This document shows positions 31,435-42,527 of a stretch of 64,000 nucleotides of DNA, one piece after another; the stretch's first letter is position 1, and each line of letters opens with the position of its first letter. Both the position numbers and the translations under genes were made by a program. The DNA comes from Cephalopachus bancanus (lineage: Eukaryota; Chordata; Mammalia; Primates; Tarsiidae): NCBI GenBank assembly GCA_027257055.1, contig JAPVLO010000182.1, forward strand, positions 9,011,791-9,075,790, read 5' to 3'. A model generated the notes under the pieces. It saw only the letters and a program-made list of their open reading frames with translations, was not told the DNA's origin and did not search any database.

Positions 31435-31614
31435 ACTCAACTTTTGAAGTTGAATTATGGTAGCAATGTGTATAGTATGACATTGGCTCAACTGTGCTTC
31501 CTCCATTTTCTGTGACTGTCTTGCCTGTCGCATGACGCTAGCCTTCATTTGATTAATGCCATCTTTTGAGCAAACATACTTAAAATGTGTATACATTTTT
31601 TTGGCACCTCCTGT
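31435..31614 (-). repeat. Possible Tc1/mariner-class DNA transposon remnant
   Basis: On the minus strand, aggaggtgccaaaaaaatgta followed by cacattttaag recalls the end of an old Tc1-like element. A recollection only. Confidence 0.35.
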
Positions 31615-31735
31615 ATATAGAAACGGGGCCTCGCTATATTGTCCAGGTTGGTCTTGAACTCCTGGGCTCAAGCAGTCCTTTCGCCTCCACCTCTCACAGT
31701 TCTGGGATTACAGACATGAGCCACCGGGCCCAGTC
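31615..31735 (-). mobile_element. Alu-related monomer
   Basis: A single left arm in reverse complement, without a right arm. Confidence 0.8.
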
Positions 31736-31948
31736 TTGTTTTTGTTTTTGAAGGATGTAAGCTGAACTGTGGATCTCCTGCCATTGGGAATTAAGTTCAA
31801 GCAAAACCAGAGTGTCACAGGGACTCCCCTCACCAAGAAGAATTTAAATCAAGCCATGAAAGTGAGGGGAAACTTTGAGAAGGTGAGAATGAGGCAGACA
31901 CTTTAGGCCTGCAAGAAACAGCCTCCCGATTTCAAAGTGTGCCTGAGG

Positions 31949-32240
31949 CCGGGCACAGTGGTTCACACCTGTAGTCCCAGCACTTTGGGAGGCAGAGGCA
32001 AGAAGAATTCCTGAGCCCATGGTTTTGAGACCAGCCAGGGCAACATGGTAAGCCCTTATCTCTACAATAAATAAAAAAAAAAATTAGCTGGGCATGGTGG
32101 CGCGGGCCTGTAATCCCAGCTACTTAGAAGGCTGAGGTGGGAGGATCACCTGAGCCCAGCAGGCAGGTCGAGGCTGCGGTGGCCATGAGTATGCTACTCC
32201 AGCCTGGGCAACAGAGTGAGATTCTGACACACACACACAA
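31949..32240 (+). mobile_element. Alu, older-type
   Basis: A full dimer with a CA-rich tail. Confidence 0.94.
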
Positions 32241-32896
32241 AACCAAAAAGCAAAAAACGCCCTAAAGCATTCCTGTGTCACTGAGAGCGTTTAGGAGGGC
32301 TTGTGTGCAGAAGCTTGGCCCGTGGGCCCTCCTGATGTCAACAGACAGGACAGCTGGGCCGCGGAGCCCTCCGCACGCGCATCTGCTTCCTGCATCAGTC
32401 TTGGGTGCTGACTTTGCTGGCAGAGTCACCGCCGCAGCCACAGGGGCCCACGGCCTCCCCACTTCCTCTCGCACACGCTGCTCCCCTCACCAGAGACGCC
32501 CCGGCCCACCCGAGCCTGCTTTGCATCTCTTACATCAGAGGTTTGGGACACCGGCACTTTGCAAATGATCTTTGCAAACTTTTCTTTTTGCTCGCTGGAA
32601 ATGGGAGTGGAGCAGCAAACGAGTGGCCCAGGAGCCCGAATCATAAATGCTCAACAAAGTTTGAACAGAGAGGTGGAGAGTAAGTGGCCCGGAAGTAAGA
32701 CGTCTACATTTCTAGAATGACTCTGAAATGAAGCTTATCTGAAAATGTAGCTGGAGGCAAAGACAGCCTTCAGGGTTAATGTCCAGCAGGATCTCATAGA
32801 TTTATTTGTTTTAAAGAAAAGGAAGTTAAAAAAAAAGAAAACCAGTCTTCCCTTAGTTGGCATGGTAGGAAAAAGGATCTAAAAGTTTTTCACTAT
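32241..32896. other. Unique GC-rich island
   Basis: About 650 bases without repeats. GC-rich at 32300-32530, with an octamer-like tttgcat near 32521 and paired tttgcaaa blocks near 32557 and 32572. No exon structure supported; a candidate regulatory segment only. Confidence 0.4.
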
Positions 32897-33159
32897 TTTT
32901 TTTTTTTGAGTTGGAGTCTCACTCTGTCACCCAGACTGGAGTGCAGTGGCCGCTCCCGGCCACCGGTGATCCTTCCTCCTCAGCCTTCCAAGAAGCCGGA
33001 ATTACAGGCACGCACTACCACGCCCGGCTGATTTTTTGATTTATTTCGTAGAGATGAGGTCTTGCTGCCCAGGCGGGTCTCGAACCCGCGGGCTCAGGCA
33101 GTCCACTCACCTCAGCCTCCCAAATCAGGGGATTACAGGCTGAGCCACCGAGCCCGGCC
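32897..33159 (-). mobile_element. Alu, derived-type with right-arm deletion
   Basis: About 30 bases (the gcagcctcgacctgctgggct block) are missing after ggccaccg. Confidence 0.94.
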
Positions 33160-33337
33160 ACTGTTTTTTTAATTGCAATCCTAAGCATTTAACTGAGAAG
33201 GATGGGTTTTGTTTTCACAATTGTTCATGCCGCAAACCTGGAAGAGAAGAAGGTATTGTTCAAAGGAAAAAGTAAAATATTTGTTACCTAAAATTTTCTA
33301 CCTCGACAAAAATGAAAGTTCAATTTACAACCTAACA

Positions 33338-33945
33338 GGCTGGGTGTGGTGGCTCACATCTGTAATCCCAGCACTTTGGGAGGGGGAGGCGAGAGGATTG
33401 TCTGAGCCCTAGGATTTGAGACTAGACTGGGCAACTTGGCGAGACCTTGTCTCTACAATAAATAATTATTTTATTTTATTTTTTTGAGTTGGAGTCTCAC
33501 TCTGTTGCCCAGACTGGAGTACAGTGGCCACTCCCGGCCACCGCAGCCTTGACCTGCTGGACTCCAGCGATCCTTCCACCTCAGCCTTCCAAGTAGCTGG
33601 AACTACAGGCGCGCGCCACCACGCCCGGCTAATTTTTGATTTATTGTAGAGACGAGGTCTCGCCAAGTTGCCCAGGTGAGTCTCGAACCTACGGGCTCAG
33701 GCAATCTACTCACCTCAGCCTCCCAAAGCCCTGGGATTACAGGCTGAGCCACCGAGCCCAGCTATAATTTTAAAACATTAGCTGGGCATGGTAGTGCGTA
33801 CCTGGGGTTCCAGCTACTTAGAAGACTGAGGCGGAAGGATCGCCTGAGCTCAGCAGGTCGAGGCTATGGTGGCCGTGAGTGTGCCACTACACTCCAGCCT
33901 GGGCAACAGAGTGAAACTCTGACTCAAAAACAAAAAAACCAACAA
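33338..33945 (+). mobile_element. Alu, older-type, split by an opposite-strand Alu
   Basis: Left arm at 33338-33467 and right arm at 33764-33945. The intruder sits in the linker in reverse orientation. Confidence 0.92.
33468..33763 (-). mobile_element. Alu, derived-type, nested in inverse orientation
   Basis: The duplication is ataattattttat / ataattttaaaac. The pair can form a long RNA hairpin. Confidence 0.94.
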
Positions 33946-34299
33946 AAAAAAAACCAAGCTAAAGGAATATTCTGTTGACTCATCACGGCACCCCAGAACA
34001 CCCTGCCAACTGCCTCAGCTCTGCCTAATTTTGGCACCTTTCACGTCAGAATATGCAGTAAGCACTAATTAATTTTCACAGCATTCTGAAGCTGGTCAAG
34101 TCATTCACACTTCTAATGATGACAGGTTGGATGGTAAGTAGCAATTTTCCTTTGTTGTCATTAACTTTCCCACATGCTGGGAAACTGAGGCATGGACAGA
34201 CAGAGGTAAGATGTTGGCTTCCAATTTCTAGACCAAATCATTGGCGTTCCAGGAACCAAATTTGGAGCACTTATGTCACTTCTGGGAAGTGGTGTGGTT
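33946..34299. other. Non-repetitive stretch
   Basis: Includes a MIR-like gctgggaaactgaggcatgg near 34178. Otherwise unrecognised. Confidence 0.4.
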
Positions 34300-34486
34300 T
34301 TGGTTTTTGTTTTTGAGTCAGAGTCTCACTCTGTCGCCCAGGTTAGATAGAGTGCAATGGCACACTCACAGCCACCGCAGCCTCGACCTTCTGGGCTCAG
34401 GTAATCCTTCCACTTCAGCGATCCTTCCGCTTCAGCGTTCCAAGTAGCTGCAACTACAGGCACATGCCACCACACCTGGCTAATTT
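34300..34486 (-). mobile_element. Alu right half, interrupted
   Basis: Reverse-complement right arm containing an internal near-duplication (atccttccacttcagcg / atccttccgcttcagcg). It ends at the linker, where another minus-strand Alu begins. Confidence 0.85.
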
Positions 34487-34778
34487 TTTTTTTTTTTTAG
34501 TTGGAGTCTCACTCTGTCGCCCAGGCTGGAGGGCAGTGGCACGCTTCCGGCCACCACAGCCTCGACCTGCTGGACTCAGGCCCTCCTTCACCTCAGCCTT
34601 CCAAGTAACTGGAACCACAGGCACGTGCTACCATGCCCAGCTAATTTTTTAATTTATCGTAGAGACGAGGTCTCGCCAAGTTGCCCAGGCGGGTCTCAAA
34701 CCCGTGGGCTCAGGCAATCCTCTTACCTCGGCCTCCCAAAGTGCAGGGATTACAGGCTTGAACCACCGCTCCCAGCCA
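34487..34778 (-). mobile_element. Alu, older-type, nested
   Basis: A full reverse-complement dimer inserted at the linker of the preceding half. Confidence 0.92.
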
Positions 34779-34829
34779 ATGTTTTAAATTTTTTTTTGGT
34801 AGAGCCAGGATCTTCTTCTTTATCTTTTT

Positions 34830-34993
34830 TTTTTGTTTGTTTTGTTTTGTTTTTTTGGGGGGTGGTGTTTTTTCCAGAGACAGGGTCTTACTATGTTGTT
34901 CAGGCTGGTCTTGAACTCCAAGCTTCAAGAGATTCTCCCGCCTTAGCCTTCTAAAGTGCTGGGATTACAGGCATGCGCCACTGTGCCTGACCT
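34830..34993 (-). mobile_element. Alu left-arm monomer
   Basis: A single arm after a (GTTTT)n-rich run. It may be the displaced left half of the interrupted Alu or an independent monomer. Confidence 0.75.
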
Positions 34994-34994
34994 T

Positions 34995-35464
34995 GGAAGT
35001 GGAATTTTGATCAACTGTGATACTTTCTAGGGCCAGCATTTGTGTGTGTGTCAGCAGCGAGACTCCTGTCCAAGGGCCCCAGGCCTCAGCTTATGGTTCA
35101 TCTATGGAAAGTTCTCTGGAAGTTGAAGAGAATTGAGTGGGTGGGGATGTAGCGTGAGGTCTCAGTGAGCTTGGAGGTTGGATGCTTGCATGGAAATCGA
35201 AGAGGGGAAGAAGAAAAGCTGGTGATTGTGAATGAGTATAATGCAAGTTAAGTGGATTGGAGAGAGCTGGCAGGGCTTACTCCATGATGCATCAGAGTGC
35301 CATAGTCAAAACTGAATATGCACTTCACTTGTCTTACACGCTTGGCTGTTGGATACATCCCTTCAACCTTGGAAAGGGCATATTGGGATAGATTTTCTTG
35401 AGGCCTTATTTGTATCCAGAGGTAAGTAGGACATTTATTCCTAGGTTGATCAAAACGTTCTTAG
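34995..35464. other. Non-repetitive stretch
   Basis: No repeat or gene recognised. Confidence 0.5.
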
Positions 35465-35690
35465 AACCTGGACGCAGTGGCACATGGCTGTAATCCCTTG
35501 GGAAGAAGAGGTGAAAGGATTGCCAGAGTCCAGGGGGTTGAGACCAGCCTGGACAACTTGGCGAGACCTCATCTCTACAATGAATAAAAAAATTAGCCCA
35601 GCAGGTCGAGGCTGCTGTAGCTGTGAGCATGCCACTGCACTACACCCTGGACAACAGAGTGAGACTCCAACTGAACAAAGAAAGGCTCTT
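35465..35690 (+). mobile_element. Alu with internal deletion
   Basis: About 50 bases are lost between linker and right arm (aaaaaattag|cccagcaggtcg). Confidence 0.9.
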
Positions 35691-35849
35691 AAAGTAACTA
35701 AATAATTCATCACCAGCTGGACTTTGATCTTTTTGTAAGTGCTAGAGAAGAAGGGTGGACAATAGTCTCTAGGTAGAAGAAGTTAGGCCGATAGATAGTT
35801 ATTTCCTTCTATCTTCTTCATGATCTCTTGCCTCTGAAAAGTGGGAGAG

Positions 35850-36020
35850 GCCGGGCACAGTGGCTCACAACTATAATCCCAGCACTTTGGGAGGCCGAGG
35901 TAAGAGCACTGCCTGAGCCCATGGGTTCAAGACCAGCCTGGGCAACTTGGCTAGACCTCATCTCTACAATAAATCAAAATAAAAATTAGCCGTCATGGTG
36001 GTATGTGCCTGTAGTCCTAA
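35850..36020 (+). mobile_element. Alu, 3'-truncated
   Basis: The left arm and ~35 bases of right arm stop at gcctgtagtcct with no tail. Confidence 0.88.
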
Positions 36021-36034
36021 AGTCCTAAATTTTA

Positions 36035-36110
36035 TTTTACCTAAAGAACAGTGCCTGACATATCAAAGGCCTCCAGTAAATCTGGCTATTACTATTTTTA
36101 TGACAAGAGT
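36035..36110 (+). repeat. L2/MIR terminal fragment
   Basis: The string cagtgcctgacatatcaaagg then gtaaatctggctattact is the characteristic end. Confidence 0.55.
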
Positions 36111-36184
36111 AAGAATCGTATGGGTTTGAAGGTCTCTCTAGTTTAAGGCATCCCTAGACGGGCTGACAAGTGATGAGGGGTGAA

Positions 36185-36640
36185 CTCTAATTGGAGGAAA
36201 TATTATTATTTTCTCCATTTTACAGATGAAAGGCACCAAAAAGTTAAGAAACCTATCCACCCAGGCACGGTGGCTCATACCTATAATCTCAGCACTTTGG
36301 TTGGTGGAGGCAAAAGGATTGCCTGAGCCCAGGAGTTCAAGGCCAGCCTGAGCAACTTGGCAAGACCTCGACTCTACAATAAATTAAAAAATTAGCCGGG
36401 CATGATGGTGTGTGCCTGCAGTTCTAGCTACTTGGAAGGCTGAGGTGGAAGGATCGCTGGAGCCCAGCAGGTCGAGGCTGCGGTGGCTGTGAGCGTGCCA
36501 CTTCATTCCAGCCTGAGACTCCGACAAGGAAGGAAGGAAGAAAGAAAGAAAGAAAAAGAAAGAAGACTATCTAAGGTTATACAGGAAGGAAGAGGCAAAC
36601 TGGAATCTGAACTTTCAAACTTAGGCACATATCAACTACA
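36185..36640 (-). repeat. MIR, split by an Alu
   Basis: The parts are 36185-36258 (tccattttacagatgaaag) and 36567-36640 (ggaagaggcaaactggaatctg). Confidence 0.65.
36259..36566 (+). mobile_element. Alu, older-type, inside MIR
   Basis: A full dimer with tail (GGAA)n(GAAA)n. Confidence 0.94.
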
Positions 36641-36668
36641 CCCTCTGCTGCCTGTCATCAGGGAAGTT

Positions 36669-36988
36669 TTTTTGTTCGTTTGTTTTTGCTTGTTTTTTGT
36701 TTTCCTGTTGCCCAGGCTGGAGTGCAGCGGCAGGATCACAGCTCACCACAGCCTCAACCTCCTGAGCTCAGGTGATCCTTCTGCCCCAGCCTCCTGTTGC
36801 TGGAATTACGGGTATGCACCAGTCACTACTCCTGTCTTAATTTTTTGTTGTTCTTGTTTGTCTGTTTTTCAGAGAATAAGTTTTGCTAATGTTGCCCAGG
36901 CTGATCTGGAACTCCTGGGCTCAAGCGATCCTCCCACCCTGGCCTCCCAAAGTGCTGGGATTACAGGCATGAGCCATCTTGCCCGGTC
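36669..36988 (-). mobile_element. Alu, simian-like older type
   Basis: Diverged reverse-complement dimer with a GTTT-rich start and an expanded linker. Confidence 0.9.
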
Positions 36989-36989
36989 T

Positions 36990-37464
36990 CGGGAAGATTG
37001 TATAATAAATAGATAAAAAGGATCATTGTTGCACTTGGAGCTTCCGGACTTGGAGCAGGAGATACTTTTTTCATTTTCTGCTTATAAGCGATAGCCACTT
37101 TCTGCTGCATAAAACACGAAATCCTGTTATCCAAATACATGTTCACCTGCAACTCCTGAGTCATGACATAGGTGTGTTCCTCACTTTCCTTTGCCTCAGT
37201 TCGTCTTCCACATCATCCTCTCATGGTGGGAGTGAGGGGTGATTGTAAACTAGGATGTCCTTTCTCAGCAGTGGGGTGCCACTGGCTGATATGGTCATTG
37301 TCCTGGACACACACAGGCACTAGAGAGGGGCTGGAATTCCACTCCTTGGCCACAAAAGATCCCCCTATCGTTGTAGCCCTCGCCAAAGAGAGGCAGGTGA
37401 AAAATGCTGTTGAGCTTAATGAACGTGTTCTTATATTGTCTAAATATACATGTTGGCTGGGCAT
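36990..37464 (-). other. Unrecognised open stretch, possible decayed processed pseudogene
   Basis: Outside any repeat I recognise, one minus-strand frame stays open for about 155 codons with a single stop near 37212. Compositions such as KESEEHTYVMTQELQVNMYL look protein-like, but I do not recognise a family. A chance frame is quite possible. Confidence 0.25.
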
Positions 37465-38042
37465 AGTGGCTCGTGTATCCCAGCACTTTGGGAGGACGAG
37501 GCAGGAGGATTGCTTGAGCCCAGAAGTTTGAGACCAGACTAAGCAACATAGTGAGACCTCTTTTCTACCAATAAATCAAAAAGTTAAGCTGGATGCGGCG
37601 GCTCAGGTCTGTAACCCCAGCACTTTGGGAGGCGGAGGTGAGAGGATTGCCTGAGCCCAGGGGTTTGAGACCAGTCTGGGCAACTTGGCGAGACCTCGTC
37701 TCTATAGTAAATAAAAAAACTAGCAGGGCATGGTGGCGTATGCCTGTGGCTCCAGCTACTTGAAAGGCTATGGTGGAAAGATCACCTGAGCCCAGCAGGT
37801 CGAGGCTGAAGTGGCTGTGAGCGTGTCTGCACTCTAGCCTGGGTGACGGTGAGACTCTGACTCAAAAAAAAAAAAAAAAAGTTAGCCAGGTGTGGTGGCA
37901 TGCCTGTAGTCCCAGCTACTCTGGAGGCTGAGGCAGAAGGATAGCCTGAGCCCAGGAGGTTGAGGCTGTGGTGAGCTGTGATCATGTCACTGCATTCCAG
38001 CCTGGGTGATAGAGTGAGCCCCTGACTCAAAAAAAAAATTAA
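37455..38042 (+). mobile_element. Alu, simian-like older type, split by an inner Alu
   Basis: Left arm at 37455-37584 and right arm at 37881-38042 (ancestral gtgagctgtgatcatg). Confidence 0.9.
37585..37880 (+). mobile_element. Alu, older-type, nested
   Basis: A full dimer inserted at aaaaagtta / aaaaagttag of the surrounding copy. Confidence 0.93.
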
Positions 38043-38056
38043 ATATAAGTACGGGG

Positions 38057-38356
38057 GGCCGGGCTCGGTGGCTCAGCCTGTAATCCCGCGCCTTTGGGAG
38101 GCTGAGGTGAGTGGATTGCCTGAGCCCGCGGGTTCGAGACCCGCCTGGGCAGCGAGACCTCACCTCTACAATAAATCAAAAAATCACCCGGGGCGTGGTA
38201 GCGCGTGCCTGAAATTCTGGCTACTCGGAAGGCTGAGGCGGAAGGATCGCCGGAGCCCAGCAGGCGAGGCTGCGGTGGCCGGGAGTGGCCACTGCACTCC
38301 AGTCTGGGCAACCGAGTGAGACTCCAACTCAAAATAAGTAAATAAATAAATAAATA
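38057..38356 (+). mobile_element. Alu, derived-type
   Basis: It has an intact T-arm-like motif. The duplication is tataagtac / tataaatac, with tail (AAAT)n. Confidence 0.96.
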
Positions 38357-38359
38357 ACT

Positions 38360-39236
38360 ATAAATACGCGGACTTCACTGAGGAGAGAGCAGGCCCTCAA
38401 GGAAAGGTCTGGGGGAGCCCACCCTCTGCCGCTATGGAGAGGGGAGTGAATGAGGCTACATCAGCCTCTGTTTTCTATTTTGACTGCTGAAACTCACATC
38501 TGCCTACCCTTCACGTGTAAACCACAGTTATAAAATTACTCACTCCACTTGGATGTGTAAAGAAAACATAGTATCTTTTTTCTCGAAATCACTCTGATCT
38601 CCCTTCTGAGCTCTCACCTGCTGGGTAGCAAGAGGGAAAAAAGCCAACTTTAGCTCAATGGATGTTAAAGCGTAGTCTGATGCGATGATTTAAACGGTCT
38701 CTTCGGGCTTAACCCTGTGTCTTTGGGACAAAGCCATCGTTCAGGCTCCTCGCTGCTTCTGCCTGCTTCTCCCTCCATGGGACCCATGGTTCTGAGAGTA
38801 GGTCTCCTGCCCCGCCGCCTGCCCCCTCCGCTGCTCTGCCCTCTGAAACACGCTATTAAGGAGCCACCTGCAAAGCAGTGTCCTACCAAGGGATTTCAAG
38901 GGAAGTGAGGGAAGAGCTCTCCTGCCTTCGATGTTCATTGTGCAGGCAGAAACCTAGAGAGGGGAGGCTGGGGGAGGAGGAGGGGCCTCCCCGTTTGGCG
39001 TGTGGCCACCTCCTCCATCTCCTTTTAGCGCCAACTGAAAAAAGCAGCTTCTATTCTAGATAGAGAAATATCCTCTTTACACGTTTCTAAAGGTTCTAGA
39101 ATACTCAGTTTGTTTTTCAAGCTGTTACAAATAACAGTCCTATCCTACAGAGGCATGAAGCCTCCAGGTGAGGCCTCTGGGCTGAAAGAGGAATTGAAAT
39201 ACTACATGAGACATTGTGAAATATATTTTTGGTTTT
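38360..39236. other. Unique stretch, partly GC-rich
   Basis: About 870 bases without repeats, GC-rich at 38700-39030. Small frames on both strands overlap (38665-39063), but none has a recognised domain or clear splice context. Confidence 0.45.
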
Positions 39237-39522
39237 CTTTTTTTTTGAGTTGGAGTCTCACTCCGTGGCCCAGACTGGAGGGAAGTGGCCGCTCCCGGCC
39301 ACCGCACCCTCGACCTGCTGGGCTCTGGCGACCCTTTCCCGCCTCACCCTTTCCCGAGTAGCCGGAATTACAGGCATGCGCAACCACCCCCGGCTGATTT
39401 TTTGTTTTATTGTAGAGATGAGGTCTCGCTGCCCAGGCGGGTCTCGAACTCGCGGGCTCGGGCAATCCACTCACCTCAGCCTCCCAAGGCGCGGGATTAC
39501 AGGCTGAGCCACCGAGCCCGGC
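39237..39522 (-). mobile_element. Alu, derived-type
   Basis: Reverse-complement copy with small changes in the right arm (gggaagtggc, ctttcccg). The duplication is gtatttggttttc-like on both sides. Confidence 0.95.
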
Positions 39523-39962
39523 TGTATTTGGTTTTCAACCCTGTTTCCTGATGTGCCATTCCTAAAACCCTTAGACTTGCCAAAGTGATGTCTCTCTGTG
39601 GTGCTGGTGAGTTGACTGGTGACTGGCAGACCCTAGGTAGCATCACAGGAGGCTGGTCACAGGAAAGACCAAGGCATGATGAGAGGGCTGTGACTTGCAG
39701 CCCTACCCCCAGCCTCTGGGGAAGGAAGCGGGGCGGAGGTTAGGTCAATCACCGCGGCTGATGGTTGAATCACTTATGCCTACGAAAGGAAGCCTCCCCG
39801 AAACCCCAAAAGGCCTGGGTTCAGAGAGCTTCCACATAGCTGAACACATGGAGGTTCCCAGAGCCTGGCCCGCCCTGGCCTTCCACACCTCACCCCTTCC
39901 CTCACATCTCGCCCTGTGCACCTCTTCTTCTGTTTATTTGTAGTCTTTAAAATGTATCCAAT

Positions 39963-40262
39963 GCCGGGCTCGGTGGCTCAGCCTGTAATCCCACGCCTTT
40001 TGGGGGGTAGGTGAGTGGATGGGCCCGAGCCTGCGGGGTTTGGGCCTGCCTGGGCAGCGAGACCTCATCTCTACAATAAATCCAAAAATCAGCCGGGCGT
40101 GGTAGCGCATGCCTGTAATTCCCGGGTACTCGAAAGGTGAGGTGGAAAGGGTCACCGGACCCCCGCAGGTCGAGGCTGTGGAGGCCGGGAGCGGCCACTG
40201 CACTCCAGTCTGGGCGACGGAGTGAGACTCCAACTCAAAAAAAAAAAAGAAAAAAAAAAAGA
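39963..40262 (+). mobile_element. Alu, derived-type, with several indels
   Basis: Unusual private differences (tttggggggtagg, gaattcccgggtactcgaaagg-like) break the T-arm motif. Confidence 0.93.
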
Positions 40263-40525
40263 AAAACCACACACTACATGTTCTCCCTGATAAGTGGGGG
40301 CCTAAACTAAGGATTTGCAAAGGCACTGAGGATGGGGTAACGGACATTGGAGACTCAGAAGGGGGAGGGATGGAGGGACAAAACATCACCGGTTGGGTGC
40401 AATGTGCACAGGAGGGGGTGGCGGGTACACTTAAAGCCCAGACTTCATTGTCCATGTGCAATGCAACCATGTAACCAAAAACTATTTGTACCCCCTAAGG
40501 CTATTGAAATAAAGAAGATAAATAG
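40263..40525 (+). mobile_element. L1 3'-end fragment
   Basis: The strings tacatgttctccctgataag, gagggatggagggac and gtacccc...gaaataaa mark a 3'UTR end. It is a different L1 subfamily from the 13.8 kb copy. Confidence 0.85.
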
Positions 40526-40527
40526 AC

Positions 40528-40800
40528 CAGGCGCGGTGACTCAAGCCTGAAATCCCAGCACTTTGGGAGGCAGAGGCTAGAGGACCAGCCTAAGCAACAT
40601 GACCAGACCTCATCTCTACAATAAATCAAAAACTTAGCTGGATGTGGTGGCGCATGCCTGTGGTTCCAGTTACTTGGAAGGCTGAGGCGGAAGGATTACC
40701 TGAGCACAGCAAGTCTAGGCTGCAGTGGCCGTGAGCAGGCCACCGCACCCCAGCCGGGGCAACAAGTGAGACTCTGATTCAAAGATAAATAAATAAACAA
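40528..40800 (+). mobile_element. Alu, older-type
   Basis: Left arm shortened by about 20 bases, tail (AAAT)n. Confidence 0.93.
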
Positions 40801-41134
40801 GTACATAAACACATACTTTGTGATACATCAGTCCACGTAAGTATTTCCCTGAGTTCTGTGAGCTGCTCTAGCAAATTAATCAGACCCAAAGAGGGGGTTG
40901 TGGGAACCCCAGCTTGAAGCCAGTCGGTCAGATGTTCCAGAGGCCCGGAATTGTGGCTCGTGGGAAGAGGGGGACAGCTTTGTGGGACTGAGGCTGTCAA
41001 CCTGTGGGATCTGAGGCTGTCTCCAGACAGATGGCGTCAGATTTAATTGGAGGACACTCAAAGGGTATCCATTGCAGAACCGATGGCTTGCCTAGTGTGT
41101 GGGGAGGACCCTGCCCCATATTTGGTCACAGAAA

Positions 41135-41293
41135 TCATCTGTGATGTGTCGTTGTGGTATGAGAGCAGGGGAGAAACACAGTTTGAGTTTTTCCGCTTTC
41201 GCACTGTTTGGTGCACATCACCCTCGTTCTGTCAGTATAGGGTGGCTGAAGGGGAGAGGGCTGTAACAGAATGTGCTTAAAAATGCTCCTCAG
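41135..41293. other. Short unassigned stretch after the LTR
   Basis: It may be degenerate internal proviral sequence or flank. No frame of note. Confidence 0.35.
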
Positions 41294-41582
41294 AGGCGGG
41301 CTCGGTGGCTCAGCCTGTAATCCCGCGCCTTTGGGAGGCTGAGGTGAGTGGATTGCCTGAGCCTGCGGGTTCGAGACCCGCCTGGGCAACGAGACCTCAT
41401 CTCTACAAAAAATCAAAAACTCAGCCGGGCGTGGTAGCTCATGCCTGTAATTCCAGCTACTTGGAAGGCTGAGGCGGAAGGATCGCCGGAGCCCAGCAGG
41501 TCAAGGCTGCGGTGGCCAGGAGCAGCCACTGCACTCCAGTCCGGGCGACAGAGTGAGACTCCAATTAAAAAAAAAAAAAAAT
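41294..41582 (+). mobile_element. Alu, derived-type
   Basis: The duplication is tgctcctcagagg / tgctcctcaaagg. Confidence 0.96.
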
Positions 41583-41606
41583 TGCTCCTCAAAGGACAGG
41601 CAGGGG

Positions 41607-41749
41607 CCAAGCGTGGTGGCTCATGCCTTTAATCCCAGCACTTTGGGAGGCCGAGGCAAGAGGATTGCCTGAGCCCAGGATTTTGAGACCAGCCTGGACA
41701 ATATAACGAGACATCGTCTCTACACAAAAAATAAAATTTAAAAATTAGT
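41607..41749 (+). mobile_element. Alu left arm without right arm
   Basis: It ends in the linker (aaaattagtc) exactly where the next Alu begins. The expected right arm is not found after the next copy. Confidence 0.85.
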
Positions 41750-41750
41750 C

Positions 41751-42047
41751 AGGCTGGGTTTGGTGGCTCAGTCTGTAATCCCAGCACTTTGGGAGGCAGA
41801 GGTGGGTGGATTGCCTGAGCCTGCAGGTTCAAGACCAGCCCAGGCAACTTGGTGAGACCTCGTCTCTGCAATAAATAAAAAATTAGCCAGGCATGGTAGC
41901 ACACGCCTATAGTTCTGGCTACTTGCAAGGCTGAGGTGGACGGGTCGCCGGAGCCCAGCAGGTTGACACCAGGATGACTGTGAGTGTGCTACTGCACTCC
42001 AGCCTGGGCAACAGAGTGAGACTCCAACTCACAAAAAGAAAAGAAAG
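41751..42047 (+). mobile_element. Alu, older-type
   Basis: A full dimer with a (GAAA) tail. Confidence 0.93.
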
Positions 42048-42333
42048 AAACCAGGCATGGTGGCTCAGCCTGTAATCCTATCACATTGGGAGGCCGAGGT
42101 GAGAGGATTGCCTGAGCCCGGGGGTTCAAGACCAGCCTGGGCAACTTGGTTAGACCTCGTCTCTACAATAAATCACAAAAACTAGCCATACGTGGTGGTC
42201 TGCGCCTTTAGTTCCAGCTACTTGGGAAGGCTGAGGCAGAAGGATCGCCTAAGCCCAGCAAGTCAAGGCTGTGGTGGCTGTGAGCCACCAGCCTGGGTGA
42301 TAGAGTGAGACTCCAACTCAAAAAAAGAAAGAG
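42048..42333 (+). mobile_element. Alu, older-type with right-arm deletion
   Basis: About 15 bases missing before ccagcctggg. It inserted in the tail of the preceding copy. Confidence 0.92.
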
Positions 42334-42337
42334 AGGT

Positions 42338-42515
42338 AGGATAGTGTAGTGCTTAAATACAAGCACTCTAGATCCAGGTTGGGGCTGGTATTTCCTTGTG
42401 ATTTGAATAACTTTACTTACACGTAAACTCAGTTTCCTCTTCCTTAAAGCGGCATAATCACAGTATCTACCTCATAGAGTGGTTACAAAGTCTAAATCTG
42501 TTAACATATATTAAA
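42338..42515 (+). repeat. MIR
   Basis: The strings gtgtagtgcttaaatacaag, aactcagtttcctcttcc and tacctcatagagtggtt occur in order. Confidence 0.8.
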
Positions 42516-42527
42516 AATGAAGACTTT

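Larger units (their letters stand above)
39575..41125 (+). mobile_element. ERVL-type LTR, split by an Alu-L1-Alu block
   Basis: The parts are 39575-39962 (gactggcagaccctaggtagc, gctgtgacttgcagccct, gaaaccccaaaaggcc) and 40820-41125 (tccctgagttctgtgagctgc, gagggggttgtgggaacccc, tgtgggactgaggctgtc, gtgtggggaggaccc). Just after the end, tttggtcacagaaatc resembles a decayed leucine-tRNA primer-binding site, so a little internal sequence may follow. No viral gene is present. The family (MLT2/ERVL group) is assigned from memory. Confidence 0.68.
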
